Shown here: positions 1-5,934 of the stretch, in pieces
How positions within the stretch are numbered: the stretch's first letter is position 1
Layout: each line of letters begins with the position of its first letter
Origin: CAKVLS01 sp045651685
Lineage (GTDB): Bacteria > Bacillota > Clostridia > Christensenellales > UBA1242
Length of the DNA: 8,146 nt
Direction of reading: 5' to 3'
Assembly (NCBI GenBank): GCA_045651685.1
Contig: JAZRSV010000029.1
Location: forward strand, 1 to 8,146
Made by a program: the position numbers and the translations under genes
The notes under the pieces: generated by a model
Told to the model about the DNA's origin: nothing
The model's input: only the letters and a program-made list of their open reading frames with translations
Database searches by the model: none

Positions 1-2
1 AC

Positions 3-1901
3 GGTAGAAATTATTTCTCACTAGTTATTAGTTATGCTCCAACCATTACTGACGATATGTATATTTATAACTGTGCAATATATGTACCAACAACACTAAG
101 TCTAGATGACTCTAGATCATATTCGGTATACTTCCCGAATAATATGTTAAATGCAACAATGATGGCATTTGGTTCTGGTGCTTATGCGACAGAATCTCAC
201 CTGGCTGCATTTAGAGTAGTAGACCCTAATGGCGCAAGTATAAAAGTTCAATCTGGTTGGAGTTTGACTACAACTAGACAAGATACATATTCTAACTGTT
301 ATAATTCTGTAAGAAGATGCAATCTTGTCACAGATACAATTACATTTAGAGTATGGGATAACTCATATATCTATAGAGCTGATACAAACGATGTTAATAC
401 TGATACTTATCCATTATTAACAAAAACAGCTACATCTACTAGCCAAGCTGGTTATATCGGTACTAACTCATGGTACTTTAGTACAGAACCAACAAGCGGC
501 GCATACATTCAAGACGGTGTAACAACCACTCACTATAAGACAGTTACTGCAACTGTTGGTCAAACATTTAAGGCTGTATATGATCAGATATTGCTACTAA
601 AACCTGGTGGTTCATTTGCATACTTCTATATGTGTGAGCAGCGAAACACTAGCAATACCAACTATACATATACAAGACCTACAACCCCTGTGACATTGTC
701 TGATCGTATCAAGACACAATCAGAATATGAGTCAAGCAGAATATCTGCTACAGGTGGTATATCACTATTTGTTATATGGAATAATACACAATATACAATA
801 ACAATTGCAAAATTGTTAAATAACAAAGATGGTAGAGATTCTTACCGTTGTGCAGAGTCTCACCCATCAGGTATGGGTATTACTTATGGCAACTTTACAT
901 ACAAGATCTACTCTAACGAAACTTTCGAGGGTATTATCGAATATGTAAACACTACTATCAATGACAAAGTTTCTGGTTCTAACCAAACATACAAAGATCC
1001 AGTGACTAACCAAGAAGTACCTATTAACTACTATAATGGTTATACTTACGAGTACTTTACAATAAGTACAGACCGCAAGATTTATCAACCTACAGATAGA
1101 TATCCGTATGCCGAAAACTGTACTCTGTATCTGGTGTACTCAAAGACAGAGTATCAATTAGAATACTCTATCGGAGAAGAAAAAACTGTCGAAGTTGATG
1201 GTACAGATTATACCGTTGGTGGTGGTAGTTGGGCGATTTCTATGACCGATCCAGATACTGGCAGTGTAATAGCAGAAAGATATCAATACTGCTTGTCAGA
1301 CAAGACAATCAACTTGCTATCTTCTACTATGATCAAAAAAGCTGGTTGCAAACTAGTTGGTTGGTATAGCGAAGATACTAACAAAGTTTATAACCTAACA
1401 GCTGCTTATGGTATTAGACAACACATTTCACTTATCCCAGTATGGGAGCCAGTACCATATACATTGAGAGTATACTTTAACTATCCAAGTGGTGGTAGCA
1501 ACTTTATGCTTTACTCTGTAAATGGTAATACTTCTATCACTCAAGCTCTAACTAACTTTAGAGGTGAGATAGATGGTTATGATCCTAATGGCTTCTCATA
1601 TGATGCTTTAGGTACAGATATGCTTAACGAAACTGATATGATGCCTACAAACGACCTAATCGTATATGCTCAATGGAAACCAATTGATCTAGAAATTGTT
1701 TACCTAGACATTTATGGTAATGAGTGGTTAAGACAAAGTATTAAGTTTGGTCAAGCTTTCCAATTGTCAGCTGTAATGCCTGATGGTAGCCCTAAAAAGA
1801 TATGGAAGAACGAAGGTACACAATTGTCTTATGCGCCTGGTTCTACATACACAGTAGAAAATGTAAGCTCATTGTACTTACGCTTTATCGCTGGTACTTA
1901 A
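3..1901 (+). CDS. C-terminal part of a large surface/secreted protein with InlB-like repeats (5' partial)
   Basis: The reading frame is open to the left edge (from base 3, encoding GRNYFSLVISYAPTITDD before the first ATG at 57), so this is the 3' part of a longer gene, not a gene starting at 57. The visible ~632 residues are rich in Tyr, Thr, Asn and Ser and poor in Lys, as in exported proteins. Counting from the Met at 57, the last ~260 residues show a repeating pattern typical of InlB B-repeat/Flg_new modules: CTLYLVYSKTEYQL (~355), LVGWYSEDTNKVYNL (~432) with ISLIPVWEPVPYTL (~457), LIVYAQWKPIDLEIVYLD (~534), and a last unit ending SLYLRFIAGT. In known proteins these small beta-rich modules sit on cell-surface adhesins or invasins. 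No LPxTG motif, membrane anchor or other sorting signal follows the last repeat; any signal peptide would lie upstream of the window. The function is inferred as surface adhesion or display; the binding partner is unknown. A strong terminator follows at 1931. Confidence 0.8.
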   Translation, partial: GRNYFSLVISYAPTITDDMYIYNCAIYVPTTLSLDDSRSYSVYFPNNMLNATMMAFGSGAYATESHLAAFRVVDPNGASIKVQSGWSLTTTRQDTYSNCYNSVRRCNLVTDTITFRVWDNSYIYRADTNDVNTDTYPLLTKTATSTSQAGYIGTNSWYFSTEPTSGAYIQDGVTTTHYKTVTATVGQTFKAVYDQILLLKPGGSFAYFYMCEQRNTSNTNYTYTRPTTPVTLSDRIKTQSEYESSRISATGGISLFVIWNNTQYTITIAKLLNNKDGRDSYRCAESHPSGMGITYGNFTYKIYSNETFEGIIEYVNTTINDKVSGSNQTYKDPVTNQEVPINYYNGYTYEYFTISTDRKIYQPTDRYPYAENCTLYLVYSKTEYQLEYSIGEEKTVEVDGTDYTVGGGSWAISMTDPDTGSVIAERYQYCLSDKTINLLSSTMIKKAGCKLVGWYSEDTNKVYNLTAAYGIRQHISLIPVWEPVPYTLRVYFNYPSGGSNFMLYSVNGNTSITQALTNFRGEIDGYDPNGFSYDALGTDMLNETDMMPTNDLIVYAQWKPIDLEIVYLDIYGNEWLRQSIKFGQAFQLSAVMPDGSPKKIWKNEGTQLSYAPGSTYTVENVSSLYLRFIAGT

Positions 1902-1930
1902 TAGTGCTACTGTTTAGTAAAAGCTTAATA

Positions 1931-1964
1931 AAAAAAAGACTGGTTTTTGCCAGTCTTTTTTTTT
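1931..1964 (+). terminator. Intrinsic terminator of the surface-protein gene
   Basis: GACTGG (1938-1943) pairs with CCAGTC (1950-1955) around a TTTTTG loop. The stem is flanked by seven A's before and nine T's after, which extend it. It lies 29 bases after the TAA stop at 1899-1901. The A run makes it potentially bidirectional, facing the convergent terminator at 2095-2126. Confidence 0.93.
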
Positions 1965-2026
1965 GTTTTATAATAAAAAATACAAAATCACAAACAAAAA
2001 ACAATATTATAAGCATAATAAAGATA

Positions 2027-2063
2027 ATCTACAATGTAGATATTTGTTGCAACTATGCGACAA
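2027..2063. repeat. Two adjacent small inverted repeats in the convergent spacer
   Basis: ATCTAC (2027-2032) and GTAGAT (2036-2041) form a perfect inverted repeat with a 3-base loop. TTGTTGC (2044-2050) and GCGACAA (2057-2063) form a second with one G-T wobble, and contain the palindrome GTTGCAAC (2046-2053). They lie between two convergent terminators, with no gene and no convincing promoter. Possible roles are a protein site or part of a small RNA; chance in AT-rich DNA is also possible. Confidence 0.4.
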
Positions 2064-2094
2064 CTAAAAATTATAAAAAGCGCCCTGTATAATA

Positions 2095-2126
2095 CAAAAA
2101 AACAGCTTTATCTGCAAGCTGTTTTT
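2095..2126 (-). terminator. Intrinsic terminator of paralogue A
   Basis: On the minus strand, AACAGCTT (2123-2116) pairs with AAGCTGTT (2108-2101) and is followed by a T run (2102-2095). It starts about 10 bases after the TAA stop of gene A at 2134-2136. A T run on the plus-strand side (2122-2126) means it may also stop read-through from the surface-protein gene. Confidence 0.9.
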
Positions 2127-2133
2127 GTTATTT

Positions 2134-3372
2134 TTATTGGTGTTTTGGGGTTGTAGAATGGGCTGTAACGGCTGAAGATTCTTCTGCAACTTCTTGTTTA
2201 TTTTCTACCACAGGAGCTGCTGTAGATACTGCTGCGACCCTGTGTTGAGCGTCTAGTTTAGCTATTGATTCGCCCATTTTTGTAGTATAGTCTATGCATT
2301 GACTTCTAGTCCAAAGCTCTTGATTGCTACGGGTTAGGTCGCGTATTTCTACATCGCTTTGGTTAATAGATTGTTCGTATGTGCGGATATTTTTGTTAAG
2401 AGAATCGATAATCATATCTAGCATTTCGATAGTTTCGTAGTTTTTGCTATAACCATCTGCGATAAAGTCTTCTCTGCTGGCAGTTTCTCTAGCAAGTTCA
2501 AATTCTTCTTTTAGTATCGCATGTTTACCACTGTTTATTCTTTCGTTTAGCATTCTGATTTTTGAGGTATTTACTTTTACTGCTACTGGTATATTTCTTG
2601 GGTTGTAAGTACCGTTTTCGGTTGCGATTTTTTCAAACTTGTCATGGATAGTATGTAGGTAGCTAGAACCAATCTCGTGTTTGCGTTCGGTGCTAGAAAA
2701 TTTTGTTGTTGATATTTTGATATATTCATTGCGAAGCGCCGCCCAATCTTTTTGGGTTGGGTTGCATACACTAGTAAACTCGTCTAGCTCTGGCAATGTT
2801 CTTATCATTAGTGGTAGATATATATTGTTAACTGCATCTAGGTGGTTGTATCTGCTTATCATACCTAGAGACAAGCTGTCGCCAATGCGTTTTGCTGGAG
2901 AAACAATATCGTAGCTTGGGTTTTTGTGCAAAATTTTTGGCACGCCATCTTTTAATACAAATACCAAATCGTGGGTCGGTCTTAATGTTTTTGCAATAGG
3001 TGTTTCTTGTAAGGCAAACATTAATTCTTCGGTAGAAGAGATTTTGTGTCTAGTGCCGTATGGGCTAAAGTAATATGTTTCGCCAGTTTCTGATACAAAT
3101 GTCATTGGGACAAGGCTTTTTTCGTCATCTCTATAAAAAGGTCTGTTTGATGTTGCGTTGCTGATATAATAGTGCTCTGATTTTGCATTAAATAGACTGT
3201 ATTTGCCTTCTTTATCTTGTACGACAAACAATGGGTAGTCTTGTGATATTTGTGGGTCTGCGCTTGGTGCATACTGTGCTATAAAAGGGGCTACAAGTAC
3301 TCTTTTGCCATTGCGAAGTAATATTTTTTTTGTTCTAAATAGATTGTCTTTGATTTCGTAATTGTCGTGCAT
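2134..3372 (-). CDS. Paralogue A: uncharacterised protein with shared N-terminal domain and coiled-coil C-terminal half
   Basis: I do not recognise a named family; 412 aa. The ATG at 3372 is preceded by AGGAGA (3383-3378), 5-6 bases upstream. The N-terminal region carries the motifs shared by all four neighbours: GKRVLVAPFIAQYAP (22-36), EGKYSLFN (55-62), a conserved His in SPYGTRHKI (H109), THDLVF (H134) followed by KDGVPKIL, and IYLPLMI (184-190). Residues 237-256 (SYLHTIHDKFEKIATENGTY) match a segment in C and D. From ~265 to 370 the sequence is charged, heptad-like and probably coiled coil (e.g. MLDMIIDSLNKNIRTYEQSI). The last ~38 residues are a disordered Ala/Val/Glu/Thr-rich tail. There is no signal peptide or membrane segment, so a cytoplasmic location is inferred. 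The GK-xxL-AP and GKYSLFN turns faintly resemble WG-type beta repeats; this is speculative. It is the only paralogue with a long (~80-115 nt) leader. Confidence 0.9.
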   Translation of the reverse strand: MHDNYEIKDNLFRTKKILLRNGKRVLVAPFIAQYAPSADPQISQDYPLFVVQDKEGKYSLFNAKSEHYYISNATSNRPFYRDDEKSLVPMTFVSETGETYYFSPYGTRHKISSTEELMFALQETPIAKTLRPTHDLVFVLKDGVPKILHKNPSYDIVSPAKRIGDSLSLGMISRYNHLDAVNNIYLPLMIRTLPELDEFTSVCNPTQKDWAALRNEYIKISTTKFSSTERKHEIGSSYLHTIHDKFEKIATENGTYNPRNIPVAVKVNTSKIRMLNERINSGKHAILKEEFELARETASREDFIADGYSKNYETIEMLDMIIDSLNKNIRTYEQSINQSDVEIRDLTRSNQELWTRSQCIDYTTKMGESIAKLDAQHRVAAVSTAAPVVENKQEVAEESSAVTAHSTTPKHQ

Positions 3373-3406
3373 TTTATTCTCCTAAAGTTGATTTTTTAAT
3401 GTAAAT

Positions 3407-3443
3407 AAAAAAGTCAATTTGCATCAATGTAAATTAACTTTTT
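3407..3443 (-). promoter_or_regulatory. Terminator-like hairpin in the leader of paralogue A (possible attenuator)
   Basis: In minus-strand RNA, AAAAAGTTAATTT (3443-3431) pairs with AAATTGACTTTTT (3420-3408) through 13 base pairs including one G-U wobble, with a 10-base loop, and ends in six T's. On the plus strand the wobble becomes a C-A mismatch, so the fold favours minus transcription. It lies between A's promoters and its start codon. The second arm can also pair with AAAAAATCAA (3397-3388), just upstream of the ribosome binding site. A regulatory role is inferred; an AT-rich chance fold is possible. Confidence 0.45.
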
Positions 3444-3462
3444 CTTGCTAAAAAATACCAAT

Positions 3463-3490
3463 ATTATACCAACATTTTTTATCTTTACAA
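3463..3490 (-). promoter_or_regulatory. Second, proximal promoter candidate for paralogue A
   Basis: A perfect TATAAT -10 (3468-3463) with the extended TGG just upstream (3471-3469) and a weak -35 TTGTAA (3490-3485), spacing 16. Predicted start is near 3456, still upstream of the leader hairpin at 3443-3407. Confidence 0.5.
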
Positions 3491-3494
3491 TTTT

Positions 3495-3523
3495 ATAATA
3501 AGTTAAAAATATTCAATTGTCAA
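3495..3523 (-). promoter_or_regulatory. Distal sigma-A-type promoter of paralogue A
   Basis: TTGACA (3523-3518), 17-base spacer, TATTAT (3500-3495). Predicted start is near 3488, giving a leader of about 115 bases. Just upstream, the minus strand has an A7T5 tract (around 3557-3546) that could act as an UP element, inside a loose inverted repeat GGCAAA/TTTGCC (3534-3539, 3566-3571). The 3373-3651 intergenic stretch otherwise holds only the leader hairpin and gene B's terminator. Confidence 0.8.
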
Positions 3524-3620
3524 TAGGCATATTGGCAAATTTGTTAAAAATTTTTTTGTAGTAATTTTGCCTTGTTTTGTGCATTCAAAATGTTGTAGTA
3601 TTTGTGGTTAATAGGATATA

Positions 3621-3647
3621 AAAAAACTAGCTACTAGGCTAGTTTTT
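3621..3647 (-). terminator. Intrinsic terminator of paralogue B
   Basis: AAAAACTAGC (3647-3638 on minus) pairs with GCTAGTTTTT (3631-3622) around CTAGTA and runs into T's. It directly follows the TAA stop at 3652-3654. Confidence 0.93.
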
Positions 3648-3651
3648 GTTA

Positions 3652-4512
3652 TTATTGAACTTGGTTTGATGTTGCTACTTGAACTGGTGAAACAGTGTCT
3701 TTAACTTGGTTAGTATTAGCTTGTGTAGCAGGCGCAGCGTATTGCATTGCGGCTGCATCTAGGGTGTTTGCAATTTGACCAATAGCTTGACTTGCAGGGC
3801 TTTGAGCTTTTTGTAGGGCTCTAAAATGTTGTGCAATATCTTGAACAAATTCTCTTTCTGACAAGCCATTTTCTTGTGTAAAGGTTTTGTATTGTTTTAC
3901 CATTGCTGCAAGCTCTGCTGGGTTGCTTAAGATAGCTTCGCCGTACTTTTGAGCATCTGCTGGATTGTTTATTAGTAGTGGTACAAAAGGATTGTCAACA
4001 CGGTCGTGTTGTGGCAATCTTACAAGTAGGTTTGCTGGGTTGTATTTGTCTTGCATATACATATCAAGATTGTTATAACCACCAAAAATGTGATATGGTC
4101 TACCTTTGCCTACTCTAAATACCAAATCGTGTGTTAGTTGACCTTGAGCGTTTTGACTAAAGAAAACTTCTGTACGATCTAATGTTAGGTCGTGTAAATA
4201 TCCTAGAGGGTCTAGATAATAATTTGCAGTATCTTTTGTATAAACAATAGGTAAACCATTGATGCATGCGTCAGAGCTTGTCATGTCAGCATTTGTCAAA
4301 ATATATCCGTTATGAGCAGTGTTGAATATATTGTATTTGCCATCTTCTGATCTAGTAATGTATGTAAAAGAGCCTGCTTGTTTTTCTTCGTATTCTGGTG
4401 CATAGCAAGCGATAAAAGGTGCTTTTAGTACAACTTTGCCATTTGGGTCACATAGCATATATTGTTTTCTGCCAAAAGCCTTTTTGATAGTGTAGTTATT
4501 TTCTTGATACAT
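3652..4512 (-). CDS. Paralogue B: short family member without the coiled-coil region
   Basis: 286 aa from the ATG at 4512; no named family recognised. A longer reading from a TTG at 4530 is rejected because that codon overlaps the ribosome binding site GGGAGG (4526-4521), which is spaced 8 bases from this ATG. The shared N-terminal motifs are all present: GKVVLKAPFIACYAP (25-39), DGKYNIFN (57-64), DPLGYLHDL (H107), FFSQ...THDLVF (H128) and PFVPLLI (175-181). A short YKTFTQENG (208-216) corresponds to the TENG/SENG segment of the others. The protein then goes almost directly to an Ala/Gln-rich helix (IGQIANTLDAAAMQ) and a polar tail of Gln, Asn, Thr and Val, lacking the ~100-residue coiled coil of A, C and D. 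No signal peptide or membrane segment. It may represent the minimal form of the family, or a deletion derivative. Confidence 0.9.
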   Translation of the reverse strand: MYQENNYTIKKAFGRKQYMLCDPNGKVVLKAPFIACYAPEYEEKQAGSFTYITRSEDGKYNIFNTAHNGYILTNADMTSSDACINGLPIVYTKDTANYYLDPLGYLHDLTLDRTEVFFSQNAQGQLTHDLVFRVGKGRPYHIFGGYNNLDMYMQDKYNPANLLVRLPQHDRVDNPFVPLLINNPADAQKYGEAILSNPAELAAMVKQYKTFTQENGLSEREFVQDIAQHFRALQKAQSPASQAIGQIANTLDAAAMQYAAPATQANTNQVKDTVSPVQVATSNQVQ

Positions 4513-4520
4513 ATTATTAT

Positions 4521-4526
4521 CCTCCC
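4521..4526 (-). promoter_or_regulatory. Ribosome binding site that fixes the start of paralogue B
   Basis: GGGAGG on the minus strand, 8 bases upstream of the ATG at 4512. The alternative TTG (4530-4528) sits immediately upstream of this element and has no ribosome binding site of its own. Confidence 0.9.
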
Positions 4527-4550
4527 TCAAAAATCTGTCCTGATATTTTT

Positions 4551-4579
4551 ATCATAAAGCATAGTTGTCAAAAAGTCAA
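4551..4579 (-). promoter_or_regulatory. Sigma-A-type promoter of paralogue B
   Basis: TTGACT (4579-4574), 17-base spacer, TATGAT (4556-4551); predicted start near 4544, leader ~31 bases. A second TTGACA (4571-4566) overlaps the spacer but has no well-placed -10. The segment ATGCTTTATGAT is nearly the same as ATGCTTTATCAT in gene C's promoter. Confidence 0.8.
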
Positions 4580-4593
4580 TACTCAAATTTTAT

Positions 4594-4624
4594 AAAAAAA
4601 AGACTATTTTTTATAGTCTTTTTT
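4594..4624 (-). terminator. Intrinsic terminator of paralogue C
   Basis: AAAAAAGACTAT (4624-4613 on minus) pairs perfectly with ATAGTCTTTTTT (4607-4596) over 12 bp around a 5-base loop, ending in a T run. It lies just after the TAA stop at 4630-4632 and about 15 bases upstream of gene B's -35, so it insulates B from C. Confidence 0.93.
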
Positions 4625-4629
4625 ATGTA

Positions 4630-5799
4630 TTATTGATTGTTTGTTTTTGTCTCTGTTTTAATTTCTTGTTTTTCGCTTTGAACTACTGTTTCAGTTGGTT
4701 GTTCTGTTGGGTATTGTGGGGTGTATTTTGAAGAAACCATTTGACCAACTTTATCAAGTTTTTCTATAACTGCAAGTGTTTCACCTATTGCTTGATATTC
4801 AAAGAAATAGCTTTTTTCGGTGTCGATAGCTTCTTTTATTAAACCAATTCTTTCTTCGTGTCTTTGGTTGTCGCTTAACAAGCTTTCTCTATCTGCACGC
4901 ATAACTAAAATGTGTTCTGGTTCTAATTCTTCTTTTGGTGGATAAATGGTATATCCCAAATCTCTAATAGTTGCAACTAACTTATCAGCTTCGATATTAT
5001 TTTCCATTACAATATCAGACAATGCTTTGTGGCGTTCTGAAAGTTGAGCAATGTTTTGGCTTGACTCGTCAAGATATTCGCCGATGTTGTCTATTGTATA
5101 TTTGCCTTTTTGACTAACAACATCTGTAAGTAGTGTAGTTAGTGTTTTGAAATAACCTGCAACTTTTTCTGGACCTTCTTCCATTGCATATCCCATTGCA
5201 ACATCATTGCAATATCTAGTGCTGCAAGTTGCCATAAAGTTGTACACTTGATCTTTGCTTGTGATCATTAGTGGTAGGTATGGGTTTGGTATAGTGTCGC
5301 ATTGAGGATATCTTGCAATCAATTTGCTATCAGGTTGTCCAGCACTTTGCAAGAAAGTTGCGGCCAAATCAAAACTAGGATTTTTATAAATCATTTTTGG
5401 CATGCCGTTTTTTGTTTCAAATACAAATGCATGTGATGGTCTGCCGTGTTGGTCTTGACTAAAGTACAAGGTAGATCCTGGTGCAATTTTGTGTATTTTT
5501 GCAGAATTTGGACAAACATATATTTGTTCATTATTTACAGAAAAAACCATTGGGGCACCATATTCTGAAAAGTACATCTGTGAAGCTTCTGCGCCTGCAA
5601 TAACATTAGTACCTGTTGCTGCATTGTATAGGTCGTAAACACCTTTTGTATTAGACACAACAAATAGTGGGCAGTTGTCTCTAACTTTTCTGTCAGCGCT
5701 AGGTGCGTATGTTGTGATGTAAGGAGCTTTTAATATTGTTTTTGATCCTTGTTTTAATAACATTTGGCCAAAAATACTTTTCTTGATAGTGTACTCCAT
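4630..5799 (-). CDS. Paralogue C: uncharacterised family protein with coiled coil
   Basis: 389 aa from the ATG at 5799 (MEYTIKK), chosen because GGAGG (5811-5807) lies 7 bases upstream. The longer reading from 5847 starts upstream of the predicted transcription start (~5826) and inside the promoter spacer. Shared motifs: KTILKAPYITTYAP (20-33), GVYDLYN (53-59), CPNSAKIHKI (H103), YFSQDQHGRPSHAFVF (H123), NGMPKMIYKNPSFD (closely matching HKNPSYD of A) and NPYLPLMI (172-179). GYFKTLTTLLTDVVSQKGKY (215-234) aligns with D 200-219. Residues ~240-355 are charged and helical, probably coiled coil, and KLVATIRDLGY resembles ELIAAINEELG in D, so C and D look like the closest pair in this region. The last 34 residues form a Thr/Gln/Glu/Lys tail. 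No export signal; the molecular role is unknown. Confidence 0.9.
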   Translation of the reverse strand: MEYTIKKSIFGQMLLKQGSKTILKAPYITTYAPSADRKVRDNCPLFVVSNTKGVYDLYNAATGTNVIAGAEASQMYFSEYGAPMVFSVNNEQIYVCPNSAKIHKIAPGSTLYFSQDQHGRPSHAFVFETKNGMPKMIYKNPSFDLAATFLQSAGQPDSKLIARYPQCDTIPNPYLPLMITSKDQVYNFMATCSTRYCNDVAMGYAMEEGPEKVAGYFKTLTTLLTDVVSQKGKYTIDNIGEYLDESSQNIAQLSERHKALSDIVMENNIEADKLVATIRDLGYTIYPPKEELEPEHILVMRADRESLLSDNQRHEERIGLIKEAIDTEKSYFFEYQAIGETLAVIEKLDKVGQMVSSKYTPQYPTEQPTETVVQSEKQEIKTETKTNNQ

Positions 5800-5806
5800 A
5801 GTTGTA

Positions 5807-5811
5807 CCTCC
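5807..5811 (-). promoter_or_regulatory. Ribosome binding site that fixes the start of paralogue C
   Basis: A perfect GGAGG on the minus strand, 7 bases upstream of the ATG at 5799. It rules out the upstream in-frame ATGs at 5847 and 5844. Confidence 0.93.
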
Positions 5812-5832
5812 GTATAAACTTATTGTATGTAT

Positions 5833-5861
5833 ATGATAAAGCATCAATAATCAAATGTCAA
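5833..5861 (-). promoter_or_regulatory. Sigma-A-type promoter of paralogue C
   Basis: TTGACA (5861-5856), 17-base spacer, TATCAT (5838-5833); predicted start near 5826, leader ~27 bases. Its ATGCTTTATCAT segment resembles gene B's promoter. Confidence 0.8.
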
Positions 5862-5895
5862 TACCAAACATTTTTTTATAATGTATAAAATAAAT

Positions 5896-5929
5896 AAAAA
5901 AAGAACCAACATTTTTGATTGGTTCTTTT
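5896..5929 (-). terminator. Intrinsic terminator of paralogue D
   Basis: GAACCAA (5925-5919 on minus) pairs with TTGGTTC (5909-5903) around a 9-base loop, extended by A/T pairing and followed by T's. It begins a few bases after the stop codon at 5935-5937. Confidence 0.93.
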
Positions 5930-5934
5930 ACTTA

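Noticed and set aside
867..1088. Short minus-strand reading frame inside the surface-protein gene
   Set aside because: Antisense to a clear coding frame, with no recognisable domain; a shadow frame. The frames at 1802-2092, 2583-2771, 2681-2914 and 7001-7249 were dropped for the same reason.
2087..2092. Promoter for a small RNA in the convergent spacer
   Set aside because: TATAAT is present but no -35 at usable spacing, and a terminator hairpin starts within about 10 bases.
4513..4530. Upstream TTG start for paralogue B
   Set aside because: The TTG abuts the GGGAGG ribosome binding site, has no site of its own, and the paralogues begin at the equivalent of the ATG at 4512.
5800..5847. Upstream ATG start for paralogue C
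   Set aside because: It lies inside the promoter spacer, upstream of the predicted transcript start; GGAGG at 5811-5807 points to the ATG at 5799.
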